Source: Rivibacter sp049446155 (lineage in GTDB: Bacteria; Pseudomonadota; Gammaproteobacteria; Burkholderiales; Burkholderiaceae_C). Taken from it: a stretch of 64,000 bases of DNA. Positions 39,322 to 48,063 of the stretch are shown here, piece by piece. The notes beneath the pieces are model-generated. The model saw only the letters and a list, made by a program, of their open reading frames with translations, was not told where the DNA came from and did not search any database. Numbering within the stretch: the stretch's first letter is position 1; each line of letters opens with the position of its first letter. Both the position numbers and the translations under genes were made by a program. The DNA lies in contig NZ_JBMSEE010000009.1 in the NCBI RefSeq assembly GCF_049446155.1, forward strand, positions 186,001 to 250,000. Reading direction: 5' to 3'.

Positions 39322-42300
39322 ATGAACGCCCCGCTGCCCGAGCACATCCGCCGCGCACTCGAAACCGTTTCGCTCGACGACAAGTACGCGCTCGAGTCCG
39401 GCCGCGCCTTCATGAGCGGCGTGCAGGCCCTGGTGCGCCTGCCGATGCTGCAGCGCAAGCGCGACGCGATGGCCGGCCTCAACACCGCCGGCTTCATCAG
39501 CGGCTACCGCGGCTCGCCGCTGGGCGGCTATGACCAGGCGCTGTGGGCGGCGAAGAAGCACCTGGCGGCCAACAACGTGGTGTTCCAGCCGGGTGTCAAC
39601 GAGGAGCTGGGCGCGACCGCGGTATGGGGCACGCAGCAGCTCGACCTGTTCCCGCAGAGCAAGAAGTTCGACGGCGTGTTCGGCATCTGGTACGGCAAGG
39701 GCCCGGGCGTGGACCGCTGCTCGGATGTCTTCAAGCACGCCAACATGGCCGGCACCGCCAAGCACGGCGGCGTGATCGCGATCGCCGGCGACGACCACGT
39801 CTCCAAGAGCTCGACCGCGGCGCACCAGAGCGACCACATCTTCAAGGCCTGCGGCCTGCCGGTGTTCTTCCCGTCGAACGTGCAGGACATCCTCGACATG
39901 GGCCTGCACGCCTTCGCGATGAGCCGCTTCTCCGGCGTGTGGACCGGCATGAAGACGATCCAGGAGGTGGTGGAGTCCTCGTCGTCGATCTCGGTCGACC
40001 CCGACCGCGTGAAGATCGTGCTGCCGGAGGACTTTGAAATGCCGCCGGGCGGCCTGCACATCCGCTGGCCCGATCCGCCGCTGGAGCAGGAAGCGCGGCT
40101 GATGGACTACAAGTGGTACGCCGCGCTCGCCTACGTGCGCGCGAACAAGCTCAACCACAACGTCATCGCGACCGCGAACGACCGCTTCGGCATCATCGCC
40201 AGCGGCAAGGCCTTCAACGACACGCGCCAGGCGCTGGCCGACCTGGGCCTGGACGACGACACCTGCCGCGCGCTCGGCATCCGCCTGCACAAGGTCAACG
40301 TCGTGTGGCCGCTGGAGGCCACGATCACGCGCGAGTTCGCGCAAGGGCTGCAGGAGATCCTGGTCGTCGAGGAGAAGCGCCAGGTCATCGAGTACCAGCT
40401 CAAGGAAGAGCTCTACAACTGGCGCCCCGACGTGCGCCCCAACGTGCTCGGCAAGTTCGACGAGCCCGAGGGCGACCAGAGCGGCGGCGAATGGAGCCGC
40501 AGCAACCCGAGCGAGAACTGGCTGCTGCGCGCCAAGGCCGACCTGACGCCTGCCATCATCGCCAAGGCCATCGCCAAGCGGCTGAAGAAGATGGGGCTGG
40601 CGCCCGCCGGCAGCGAGATCGCCGCGAAGATGGACGCGCGCATCGCCATCATCGAGGCGCGCGAGCGCGCGCTGCTCGAACTCAAGAGCGACACCGGCGA
40701 TCGCGCGCCGTGGTTCTGCTCGGGCTGCCCGCACAACACCAGCACCCGCGTGCCCGAGGGCTCGCGCGCGGTGGCCGGCATCGGCTGCCACTACATGACG
40801 GTGTGGATGGACCGCAGCACCACCACCTTCACGCAGATGGGCGGCGAAGGCGTGCCCTGGGTCGGCCAGGCGCCGTTCACCAACGAACAGCACATCTTCG
40901 CCAACCTCGGCGACGGCACCTACTTCCACTCGGGCCTGCTGGCGATCCGCCAGAGCATCGCGGCCGGCGTGAACATCACCTACAAGGTCCTCTACAACGA
41001 CGCGGTCGCGATGACCGGCGGCCAGCAGGTCGGCGAGCGCCCGGAAGGCCACTCGGTGCTGCAGATCATGAAGAGCCTGGTGTCCGAGGGCGTGGCCAAG
41101 CTGGTGATCGTGACCGACGAGCCCGCCAAGTACGACGGCGTGACGCTCGAGCCCGGCGTGACCGTGCACCACCGCGACGAGCTCGACCGCATCCAGCGCG
41201 AGTTCCGCGAGCTCAAGGGCACGACGATCATCATCTACGACCAGACCTGCGCGACCGAGAAGCGCCGCCGCCGCAAGCGCGGCACGCTGGCCGATCCCGA
41301 GAAGCGCGTCGTGATCAACGAGCTGGTCTGCGAAGGCTGCGGCGACTGCTCGGTGCAGAGCAACTGCCTGTCGGTCGAGCCGGTCGAGACCGAGTTCGGC
41401 CGCAAGCGCCGCATCAACCAGAACACCTGCAACAAGGACTACAGCTGCCTGAAGGGCTTCTGCCCGAGCTTCGTCACCGTCGAAGGCGGCCAGCTCAAGA
41501 AGCCCAAGAAGGAGAAGAAGGGCGACCTGTCGACGCTGCCCCCGATCCCCGAGCCGGCGCTGCCGCTGGCCGAGAACGCCTGGGGCATCGTGGTCGGCGG
41601 CGTCGGCGGCACCGGCGTGATCACGATCGGCCAGCTGCTGGGCATGGCCGCGCACCTCGAAGGCAAGGGCGTGGTGACGCAAGACGCCGGCGGCCTGGCG
41701 CAAAAGGGCGGCGCGACGTGGAGCCACATCCAGATCGCCAACCGGCCGGAGGCCATCCACACCACCAAGGTCGACACCGCCAAGGCCGACCTCATCATCG
41801 GCTGCGACCCCATCGTCACCGCCAACAAGACGACGCTGTCCGCGATGCAGCCGGGCCGCACCTTCGTGGCGCTGAACTCGCACGGCACGCCGACCGCGGC
41901 CTTCGTCACCAACCCCGACTGGCAGTTCCCCTCGGGCAGCTGCGAGGCCGCGATCCAGGCCGCGGTGGGCGCGGGCCTGATCGGCTCGTTCGACGCCGAG
42001 GAAGTGGCGGTGCAGCTGGTCGGCGACTCGATCTACACCAACCCGCTGATGCTGGGCTATGCATGGCAGAAGGGCCGCGTGCCGCTGTCGCACGCCGCGT
42101 TGATGCGCGCGATCGAGCTCAACGGCGTGCAGGTCGAGAACAACAAGGCCGCGTTCGAATGGGGCCGTCGCTGCGCGCACGACCTCGCCGCGGTGAAGTC
42201 GCTCTACCAGGCGGCGCAGGTGATCCAGCTGGTGCGCAAGCCCGGCCTGGCCGAGGTGATCGGCAAGCGCGTCGAGTTCCTCACGGGCTACCAGGACGCG

Positions 42301-42891
42301 GCCTACGCGAAGACCTACGCCGACTTCGTCGAGAAGGTGAAGGCCGCCGAAGCGCCGCTGGGCTCGACCAGGCTGACCGAGGCCGTCGCGCGCTATCTCT
42401 TCAAGCTGATGGCCTACAAGGACGAATACGAGGTCGCGCGCCTGCACACCGACACCGCGTTCACCGACAGGATCGCATCGATGTTCGAAGGCGACATCAA
42501 GATCGTGCACCACCTCGCGCCGCCGATGGTCGCGAAGCGCAACGAGCGCGGCGAGCTCATCAAGCGCCCGTTCGGCCCCTGGATGCGCACCGCGTTCAAG
42601 CTGCTGGCCCGGATGAAGGGCCTGCGCGGCACCGCGCTCGATCCCTTCGGCCGCACCGAGGAGCGCAGAACCGAGCGCGCGCTGATCGGCGAGTACCGTG
42701 CCTGCATCGAGGAGCTCATCGGCTCGCTGAACGCGACGAAGCTTTCGCTGGCGATCGAGATCGCGCGCATTCCGGAAGAGATCCGCGGCTTCGGCCACGT
42801 GAAGGAGCGCCACCTCCACGCCGCGCGTGCGAAGTGGGACGGCCTGATGGCGCAGTGGCGCGGCCAGGCGGTGCAGCGCGCCGCGGCCTGA
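39322..42891 (+). CDS. Indolepyruvate ferredoxin oxidoreductase, fused alpha-beta form
   Basis: Oxidatively decarboxylates indolepyruvate and related aryl 2-oxoacids to acyl-CoA with ferredoxin as acceptor, in aromatic amino-acid breakdown. The 1189-residue chain joins the IorA TPP-binding halves, a Cys cluster (CSGCPHN near 467), a ferredoxin-like region with eight Cys in VCEGCGDCSVQSNC and NKDYSCLKGFCP (about 670-715), an IorB-like domain (GVGGTGVITIGQLLG near 760) and a C-terminal extension. GGAG lies nine bases before the ATG. Unlike archaeal enzymes the subunits are one polypeptide. Substrate range is inferred; the Lrp-type gene next door fits an amino-acid role. Confidence 0.94.
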   Translation: MNAPLPEHIRRALETVSLDDKYALESGRAFMSGVQALVRLPMLQRKRDAMAGLNTAGFISGYRGSPLGGYDQALWAAKKHLAANNVVFQPGVNEELGATAVWGTQQLDLFPQSKKFDGVFGIWYGKGPGVDRCSDVFKHANMAGTAKHGGVIAIAGDDHVSKSSTAAHQSDHIFKACGLPVFFPSNVQDILDMGLHAFAMSRFSGVWTGMKTIQEVVESSSSISVDPDRVKIVLPEDFEMPPGGLHIRWPDPPLEQEARLMDYKWYAALAYVRANKLNHNVIATANDRFGIIASGKAFNDTRQALADLGLDDDTCRALGIRLHKVNVVWPLEATITREFAQGLQEILVVEEKRQVIEYQLKEELYNWRPDVRPNVLGKFDEPEGDQSGGEWSRSNPSENWLLRAKADLTPAIIAKAIAKRLKKMGLAPAGSEIAAKMDARIAIIEARERALLELKSDTGDRAPWFCSGCPHNTSTRVPEGSRAVAGIGCHYMTVWMDRSTTTFTQMGGEGVPWVGQAPFTNEQHIFANLGDGTYFHSGLLAIRQSIAAGVNITYKVLYNDAVAMTGGQQVGERPEGHSVLQIMKSLVSEGVAKLVIVTDEPAKYDGVTLEPGVTVHHRDELDRIQREFRELKGTTIIIYDQTCATEKRRRRKRGTLADPEKRVVINELVCEGCGDCSVQSNCLSVEPVETEFGRKRRINQNTCNKDYSCLKGFCPSFVTVEGGQLKKPKKEKKGDLSTLPPIPEPALPLAENAWGIVVGGVGGTGVITIGQLLGMAAHLEGKGVVTQDAGGLAQKGGATWSHIQIANRPEAIHTTKVDTAKADLIIGCDPIVTANKTTLSAMQPGRTFVALNSHGTPTAAFVTNPDWQFPSGSCEAAIQAAVGAGLIGSFDAEEVAVQLVGDSIYTNPLMLGYAWQKGRVPLSHAALMRAIELNGVQVENNKAAFEWGRRCAHDLAAVKSLYQAAQVIQLVRKPGLAEVIGKRVEFLTGYQDAAYAKTYADFVEKVKAAEAPLGSTRLTEAVARYLFKLMAYKDEYEVARLHTDTAFTDRIASMFEGDIKIVHHLAPPMVAKRNERGELIKRPFGPWMRTAFKLLARMKGLRGTALDPFGRTEERRTERALIGEYRACIEELIGSLNATKLSLAIEIARIPEEIRGFGHVKERHLHAARAKWDGLMAQWRGQAVQRAAA

Positions 42892-42901
42892 TCGGTTCTT
42901 C

Positions 42902-43768
42902 ATGCACCGCTGGGCCGCGATCGACGAAGCGCGCGCCCAGCCGCTGCGGCGCATCCCGTTCGTCGTCGGCGGCCTCGAAGTCGGCTCCGTCGCCGAGGAC
43001 GGCGCCGAGGCGCTGCTCGCACTCGGCGCGCCGCTGTCGATCGACGGCACGCGCATCGAGCTGGACGCGGCACTGGGCGACCTCGCGTCGCGCAGCGCCG
43101 CACTGCACGACATCAATGCCGCGCTGCGCGAGCGCGAGTTGATCTCGGGCTGGCGCGACGAGACCTATCCCGTGCTCGCCGCGCCCGGCGGCGAAGCGCT
43201 GGCGCTGATCGAGCGAGCCGCGTCGCGCTTCTGGGGCACGCTGACACTGGGCGCGCATGCCAACGGCTACGTCGCCGGCCGCGACGGCAAGCCCACGCAC
43301 CTGTGGATCGCGCGGCGCGCGTGGACCAAGCCGACCGACCCCGGCCTGCTCGACAACCTGATCGGCGGCGGCGTGCCGCACGGGCAAACGCCGCGCGAGA
43401 CGCTGCTGCGCGAGGGCGACGAGGAAGCCGGCCTGGCGAGCGACGTGACCGCGCGGGCCGTGCCGGGGCGCGTGATCGCGCTGCACCGTGCCCTGCCCGA
43501 CTGCGCCGGCCTCGGCCTGCAGCACGAGCACCTGCACGCCTTCGACCTGCGCCTGCCGGCCTTCGTGCAGCCCTTCAACCGCGACGGCGAGGTGGCACAG
43601 CTGTGGCTGGCCACGGTTGATGAAGCCATCGAGCACGCGGCATGCGGCGAGATGACCGTCGACGCGGCGCTCGTGACGCTGGATTTCGCGCTGAGGCAGC
43701 GCCTGCTTTCGCCGCACGAACACGAGGCCTTGGCGCGGCGTGCGGCCCATCTGTGGGCCGCCGCCTGA
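42902..43768 (+). CDS. NUDIX hydrolase with N-terminal DUF4743
   Basis: A 288-residue protein. Residues 1-115 are the DUF4743 region of thiamin-pyrophosphokinase-related NUDIX proteins (RRIPFVVGGLEVGSV, LIERAASRFWGTLTLGAHANGY). The NUDIX box is GGGVPHGQTPRETLLREGDEE in shape, with REGDEEAGL intact and Gln at a position often Glu. It would hydrolyse a nucleoside diphosphate-linked substrate such as damaged thiamin diphosphate; the substrate is unproven. It starts ten bases after the oxidoreductase stop, a TPP enzyme, which makes a link to TPP upkeep attractive. Its stop abuts the convergent PldA stop (TGATCA). Confidence 0.88.
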   Translation: MHRWAAIDEARAQPLRRIPFVVGGLEVGSVAEDGAEALLALGAPLSIDGTRIELDAALGDLASRSAALHDINAALRERELISGWRDETYPVLAAPGGEALALIERAASRFWGTLTLGAHANGYVAGRDGKPTHLWIARRAWTKPTDPGLLDNLIGGGVPHGQTPRETLLREGDEEAGLASDVTARAVPGRVIALHRALPDCAGLGLQHEHLHAFDLRLPAFVQPFNRDGEVAQLWLATVDEAIEHAACGEMTVDAALVTLDFALRQRLLSPHEHEALARRAAHLWAAA

Positions 43769-44863
43769 TCAGAACTCGATCAGCGCCACCCCGAGCCCCA
43801 GGCTCCAGTGCCTGACGTTGTAGTCGAGCAGCGACTCCGCATAGCCGTTGAAGTACTGCACGTACCAGCGCATCGCACGTGCCGGCTCGAATGCAAGCGG
43901 ATAGCTCCAGTCGATCTGCCACGAACCGCGCGACCAGTCCTTGGGATTGAAGCGCCACTGCAGCAGCGCGGTCGCGCGCCCTGGCGTCCAGCCGAGCTGC
44001 AGCTCTCCGTTGCCGCGAAAGGACGTGAGGTCGGGGTTGTTGTCGTCGTGATCGGGCAGGCGGCGGTTGAGCTTGAGCATCAGCGAGACGTCCTCGCGCT
44101 CGAAGCCCGCACCGACGTAAAGACGGTTCCAGCTGCGCGACAGCGGATCGGTCTGGCCGTTCGACTGGTGCGCGTAGCCGAGTTGCGCATAGCGCCAGCG
44201 CCAGCCGAAGGGCAGCGGCTGCAGCGTCGGCGGCGTCGGCACCATGTACATCAGTTCGGGCTCGTAGTCGGTGTTGCGAAACGGCGCCGAGTAGTCGCCG
44301 TTCCAGACTTGCCACATCGATTGCTGCGTGTACAGGCCCCACAGGTCGGCACCCGGCAGCAGCAGCCCCTCCCACAGCTTGCTGCGCAGCGAGATCTGGA
44401 ACTTGGCCTCGGTGCGCTGGAAGGGCTCGGGCGTCTCGCCGGCCGGCTGCGTCGGGCTGTAGGGCGAGGCGTTGATGCGGCTCGCGTAGTGGATCGGCAG
44501 GACGTAGTTCGCGCGGTAGCCGTTGAAGTTGAGCGCGCCGCGCTTGTCGGCCGCGTCGAGCTCCCAGAAGCGCGACAGGAAGCTCGGCAACGGCGCGGGC
44601 GGGCCGACCAGGCCCTGGCCGGCCGGCGGCGACTCGGGCAGCAGCACATCGGGCGTGCGGCCGGCGGGCGCCGCGGGCGCAACCACGGTCGGCGAGCGCG
44701 CGCGGTCGCGCCCGGCCAGCGCGTCGTAGCAGACCAGGCGCTCGCGGTCGTCGGCGATCGCGGCGCAATCGGCCAGCGGGTCGGCCTGCGCCACGGCCGC
44801 TTGCAGCGCCATGGCGATGCCGGCCGCGACGCGCACCTGCGAATCGTGGAACCAACAAGGCAT
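43769..44863 (-). CDS. pldA: Outer-membrane phospholipase A1
   Basis: Hydrolyses misplaced phospholipids in the outer membrane as a calcium-dependent dimer. The 364-residue protein has a signal peptide (to about 27), an Ala/Pro linker, and the PldA barrel beginning SFLSRFWELD, with RANYVLPIHYA, FQRTEAKFQISLRSKLWEG and the catalytic HQSNG (His232, Ser234). Strand ends with aromatic residues and the C-terminal ALIEF are typical. The start at 44863 gives the signal peptide; an upstream ATG at 44914 would add 17 residues. Its stop abuts that of the NUDIX gene. Confidence 0.92.
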   Translation of the reverse strand: MPCWFHDSQVRVAAGIAMALQAAVAQADPLADCAAIADDRERLVCYDALAGRDRARSPTVVAPAAPAGRTPDVLLPESPPAGQGLVGPPAPLPSFLSRFWELDAADKRGALNFNGYRANYVLPIHYASRINASPYSPTQPAGETPEPFQRTEAKFQISLRSKLWEGLLLPGADLWGLYTQQSMWQVWNGDYSAPFRNTDYEPELMYMVPTPPTLQPLPFGWRWRYAQLGYAHQSNGQTDPLSRSWNRLYVGAGFEREDVSLMLKLNRRLPDHDDNNPDLTSFRGNGELQLGWTPGRATALLQWRFNPKDWSRGSWQIDWSYPLAFEPARAMRWYVQYFNGYAESLLDYNVRHWSLGLGVALIEF

Positions 44864-44943
44864 TGGCCGATCGTAGCGGGCGCTTCGCGTGTCGAGCGAA
44901 GGAAGGCGTTTCAAGTTTTTTGCACCAAAGCGTCAAGGGCCGT

Positions 44944-44970
44944 GAACTTTCGGGCCGCGACCGTTCAATA
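44944..44970 (+). promoter_or_regulatory. Candidate ECF (RpoE-like) promoter of the b561-YceI operon
   Basis: GAACTT (44944-44949) and TCAATA (44965-44970) are 15 bases apart, close to the RpoE-type GAACTT/TCAAA pattern, and end 27 bp before the cytochrome b561 ATG. A -10-like TACAGT overlaps at 44969-44974, so a sigma-70 promoter is the alternative. Confidence 0.35.
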
Positions 44971-44997
44971 CAGTGCGGCATCCACAGAAGAACGCTC

Positions 44998-45588
44998 ATG
45001 CACGTGACTGCCCTTGCTTCGGCCGCCCGCCCGGCGGCCCACCCAGCCAACCGCTACAGCCCGACGGCGATCGCCCTGCACTGGCTGCTGGCGGTCATGA
45101 TCCTGGGCAGCATGGCGTTCGGCTGGTACATGAGCGACCTGCCGTTCTCGCCGCAGCGGCTCAAGTTCTACAACTGGCACAAGTGGGCCGGCGTCACGAT
45201 CCTGGCGCTGTCGATCGCGCGCCTGGCCTGGCGCCTGACGCATCGCCCGCCCGCCTACTCGCAGCGCGTGCAGATCGGCACGCCGTCGTGGCAGATGCGC
45301 GCCGCCGAATGGACGCATGTCGCGATGTACGCGCTGTTTTTCATCGTGCCGCTGGTGGGCTGGGCCTACAGCTCGGCGGCCGGTTTTCCGATCGTCTGGT
45401 TCGGCGTGCTGCCGCTGCCGGACTTCGTGCCCAAGGACGAGGCGCTGGCCAAGCTGATCAAGCCCTGGCATGCCGTTGCCGCCTACACGCTGCTGACGCT
45501 GGTCGTGCTGCATGTGGCGGCCGCGCTCAAGCACCACTTCGTCGATCGCGACGGCCTGCTCGCCCGCATGGGCCTGGGGCGCGCATGA
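44998..45588 (+). CDS. Cytochrome b561
   Basis: A 196-residue inner-membrane di-haem b-type cytochrome with four spans (about 24-44, 55-75, 100-120, 155-175). Candidate haem ligands are the His of AIALHWLLAVMI, FYNWHKWAGV, EWTHVAMYALFF and VVLHVAAALKHH. Such proteins shuttle electrons between quinol and periplasmic acceptors. It is immediately followed by two YceI genes (ATGA overlap with the frame of the first), the same arrangement as yceJ-yceI in enteric bacteria. Confidence 0.92.
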   Translation: MHVTALASAARPAAHPANRYSPTAIALHWLLAVMILGSMAFGWYMSDLPFSPQRLKFYNWHKWAGVTILALSIARLAWRLTHRPPAYSQRVQIGTPSWQMRAAEWTHVAMYALFFIVPLVGWAYSSAAGFPIVWFGVLPLPDFVPKDEALAKLIKPWHAVAAYTLLTLVVLHVAAALKHHFVDRDGLLARMGLGRA

Positions 45589-45620
45589 ACCCGAGCTTCG
45601 AAACCGAGAAACCACTGCGC

Positions 45621-46199
45621 ATGAAGACGCTTTCCACCGCCTTGCTCGCCCTCGCCGCCGCCGGCCTCCTGGCCGCGACCCCGGCCGGCGCCCAGACCGC
45701 CGCCAGGCTCGTGCCCGCACAAAGCGACGTGAGCTTCTCGATCAAGCAGATGGGCGTGCCGGTCGACGGCAAGTTCCGCAAGTTCGACGCCCAGGTCTCG
45801 CTCGACCCCAAGAAGCCCGAGGCCGGCAAGGTCGCGTTCACGATCGACATCGCCAGCGCGACGATGGGCAACCCGGAGAGCGACGCCGAGCTGCCCAAGG
45901 CGCCGTGGTTCAACACCGCCAAGTTCCCGCAGGCCACCTTCCAGTCGACGTCGATCAAGGCACTGGGCGGCGGCAAGTTCGAGGTCGCCGGCAAGCTCGG
46001 TATCAAGGGCGCCGCCAAGGACGTGACCGTGCCGGTGACGCTGGCGCAGTCCGGCGCCACCAGCACCGCGACCGGCGCGTTCGCGATCAAGCGCCTGGAC
46101 TTCAAGATCGGCGAGGGCGAGTGGACCGACACGTCCATGGTCGCCAACGACGTGCAGGTCAAGTTCAAGCTCGTGCTCACCGGCATCGCGCCGCTGTGA
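45621..46199 (+). CDS. YceI-family periplasmic protein (first of three)
   Basis: A 192-residue protein with a signal peptide (MKTLSTALLALAAAGLLAAT to AGAQ) and the YceI lipocalin-like barrel: DVSFSIKQMGVPVDGKFRKFD, VAFTIDIASATMGNPESDAEL, WFNTAKFPQATFQS and ALGGGKFEVAGKL. YceI proteins bind isoprenoids/ubiquinone-like lipids in the periplasm. The ATG at 45621 is preferred for the signal peptide; an in-frame ATG at 45585 overlaps the b561 stop and would couple translation. Part of a b561-YceI-YceI unit. Confidence 0.9.
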   Translation: MKTLSTALLALAAAGLLAATPAGAQTAARLVPAQSDVSFSIKQMGVPVDGKFRKFDAQVSLDPKKPEAGKVAFTIDIASATMGNPESDAELPKAPWFNTAKFPQATFQSTSIKALGGGKFEVAGKLGIKGAAKDVTVPVTLAQSGATSTATGAFAIKRLDFKIGEGEWTDTSMVANDVQVKFKLVLTGIAPL

Positions 46200-46249
46200 G
46201 CCTTCACCCCGTTCCATCCCCCACCGTTCCAACCACGGAGATCCGTTCG

Positions 46250-46813
46250 ATGTTCAAGCAGTCCCTCGCCGCGTTCGCCTTCGCCGCGGCCGCCTTCGGC
46301 GCCCAGGCCAACACCTATGCGATCGACCCGACGCACACCTTCGCGACCTTCGAGGCGCAGCACTTCGGCACCTCGACGCTGCGCGGGCGCTTCGACAAGA
46401 AGGAAGGCACGGTGCAGTTCGACCGCGCCGCCAAGACCGGCAAGGTCGAGGTGACGATCGACACCACCTCGGTGAGCACCGGCGTCGCGCCGCTGGACAA
46501 GCACCTGTCGAGCAAGGACTTCTTCAACGCGACCGAATTCCCGACCGCAAAGTTCGTCGGCGACAAGCTCGTGTTCAGCGGCGACAAGGTCACCGAAGTC
46601 AGCGGCACGCTGACGATGCTCGGCAAGAGCCAGCCGGTCACGCTCAAGGCCAGCAACTTCAACTGCTACCAGAACCCGATGCTCAAGCGCGAGGTCTGCG
46701 GCGGCGATTTCGAGACCACGATCCAGCGCAGCCAGTGGGGCATGGCCTACGGCCTGCCGGGCATCCCCGACAACGTGCGCCTGCTGATCCAGGTCGAAGC
46801 GGTCAAGCAGTAA
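46250..46813 (+). CDS. YceI-family periplasmic protein (second)
   Basis: A 187-residue protein with a signal peptide (MFKQSLAAFAFAAAAFGAQA) and a canonical YceI body: YAIDPTHTFATFEAQHFGTSTLRG, GKVEVTIDTTSVSTGVAPLD, FFNATEFPTAKFVG and TLKASNFNCYQNPMLKREVCGG, including a pair of Cys in the last stretch that may form a disulfide. CGGAG lies nine bases before the ATG. An intrinsic terminator at 46846 ends the unit. Confidence 0.92.
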   Translation: MFKQSLAAFAFAAAAFGAQANTYAIDPTHTFATFEAQHFGTSTLRGRFDKKEGTVQFDRAAKTGKVEVTIDTTSVSTGVAPLDKHLSSKDFFNATEFPTAKFVGDKLVFSGDKVTEVSGTLTMLGKSQPVTLKASNFNCYQNPMLKREVCGGDFETTIQRSQWGMAYGLPGIPDNVRLLIQVEAVKQ

Positions 46814-46845
46814 GCGCCTGAGCGCCAGCGCGCAAACCGTCGTGC

Positions 46846-46872
46846 AACGCCCCGCTTGAGCGGGGCGTTTTT
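46846..46872 (+). terminator. Rho-independent terminator
   Basis: Ten-bp stem AACGCCCCGC / GCGGGGCGTT around TTGA, running into a T-tract. It lies about 30 bp after the second YceI gene and ends the b561-YceI-YceI unit. Confidence 0.9.
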
Positions 46873-46921
46873 CATGGTGGGCCGGGTAAGCTGCGCGCTC
46901 CGCCACGGACCGACGAGCCGT

Positions 46922-47722
46922 ATGCCGATCCGCCACGCCCTTGCCCTGGCCGCGCTCGCGCTGGCCGGCGCCGCCCCGTCGGCGGCCACGAACGCGCCCG
47001 ACGCGCAGCACCCCTGGGTCACGATGCCGCTGCGCACCGAGCAGCCGGCCACCTACTTCACCAACCTCAAGGACGGTGACCGCATCGAGACGCCGTTCGT
47101 GCTGAAGTTCGGCCTGTCGCGCTATGGGCTCTCGCCGATCGTCAAGGACGTGCCCAAGACCGGCCACCACCATCTGCTGGTCAACCGCGACCTGCCGCTC
47201 GACTTCACCAAGCCGCTGCCGTTCAACGACCAGTACGTCCACTTCGGCAAGGGCCAGATGGAAACGGTGCTGAGCTTCAAGCCCGGCACCTACACCTTGC
47301 GGTTGCTGCTGGCCGACCACAAGCACATCCCGTTCTTCATCTACAGCAAGCCGATGACCGTGACGGTCACGAAGAAGAACGACGACGTCGATCCGAGGAG
47401 CCTGGTCAAGCCCGGCGTCGCGCTGCTCGCGCCGCGCGCCGGCGAGACGCTGCAGCCGCCCTTCCTGGTGCAGATGCACGCCTCGGGCCTCAACGTCGGC
47501 CATGTGGACGTCAAGGACGCCGGCGTCGGGCACTTTCGCCTCGTCGCCGAGCGTGCCGGCGCGGCGCCCGAGCTGGTGCCGCTGTCGAACGGCCTGACCC
47601 AGGTCTGGCTCAACCCGCCGCCGGGCGACTACCGCCTGCGGCTCGAGCTGGTGCGCAACGCCGCGCCGAACGACGTGATGGCCGCGAGCGAGCCGATCGC
47701 CGTGAAGGTGTCGCGCAAGTAA
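46922..47722 (+). CDS. DUF4399-containing secreted protein
   Basis: A 266-residue protein with a signal peptide (MPIRHALALAALALAGAAPS). DUF4399-type sequence appears near residues 45-150: YFTNLKDGDRIETPFVLKFGL, GHHHLLVN with three His, and YTLRLLLADHKHIPF. A second Ig-like part (165-262) has VALLAPRAGETLQPPFLVQM and a C-terminal VAVKVSRK-like ending. Function unknown; the His clusters could bind metal. It has its own transcription unit after the terminator at 46872, and its stop codon touches the tandem repeat array. Confidence 0.82.
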   Translation: MPIRHALALAALALAGAAPSAATNAPDAQHPWVTMPLRTEQPATYFTNLKDGDRIETPFVLKFGLSRYGLSPIVKDVPKTGHHHLLVNRDLPLDFTKPLPFNDQYVHFGKGQMETVLSFKPGTYTLRLLLADHKHIPFFIYSKPMTVTVTKKNDDVDPRSLVKPGVALLAPRAGETLQPPFLVQMHASGLNVGHVDVKDAGVGHFRLVAERAGAAPELVPLSNGLTQVWLNPPPGDYRLRLELVRNAAPNDVMAASEPIAVKVSRK

Positions 47723-48062
47723 GCCGAGCCCCCACGCTCACTGCGTTCGCTGCCCCCCGAGGGGGCCCTCGGCCGCTTGGGAGCGGCCCGGCGCTGGCCT
47801 CGTGGCGCCGAGCCCCCACGCTCACTGCGTTCGCTGCCCCCCCGAGGGGGCCCTCGGCCGCTTGGGAGCGGCCCGGCGCTGGCCTCGTGGCGCCGAGCCC
47901 CCACGCTCACTGCGTTCGCTGCCCCCCGAGGGGGCCCTCGGCCGCTTGGGAGCGGCCCGGCGCTGGCCTCGTGGCGCCGAGCCCCCACGCTCACTGCGTT
48001 CGCTGCCCCCCCAAAGGGGGGGCCCTCGGCCGCTTGGGAGCGGCCCGGCGCTGGCCTCGTGG
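47723..48062. repeat. Tandem array of four 84-85-bp palindrome-containing units
   Basis: Units start at 47723, 47807, 47892 and 47976. Each holds GAGCCCCCACGCTCACTGCG, then TTCGCTGCCCCCCGAGGGGGC (a hairpin), then GGCCGCTTGGGAGCGGCC (a second hairpin) and GGCGCTGGCCTCGTGG. Differences are limited to the length of the C-run and a CCAAAGG variant in unit 4. The array begins at the base after the DUF4399 stop and ends one base before the hybrid-kinase stop, so it fills the whole 341-bp convergent gap; there is no gene in it. Confidence 0.95.
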
Positions 48063-48063
48063 G

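Noticed and set aside
39094..43116. 1340-codon open frame on the minus strand opposite the indolepyruvate oxidoreductase
   Set aside because: Composition is His/Asp/Arg/Val-rich without domains, and the opposite strand has a clear enzyme; it is a by-product of GC-rich codon use.
47723..48062. CRISPR array
   Set aside because: The units are contiguous and about 84 bp with no distinct spacers, and no cas genes are near.
47723..48062. Short frames translated through the tandem array
   Set aside because: They repeat the same Arg/Ser/Pro-rich peptide in several frames because the DNA is tandem; no start signals.
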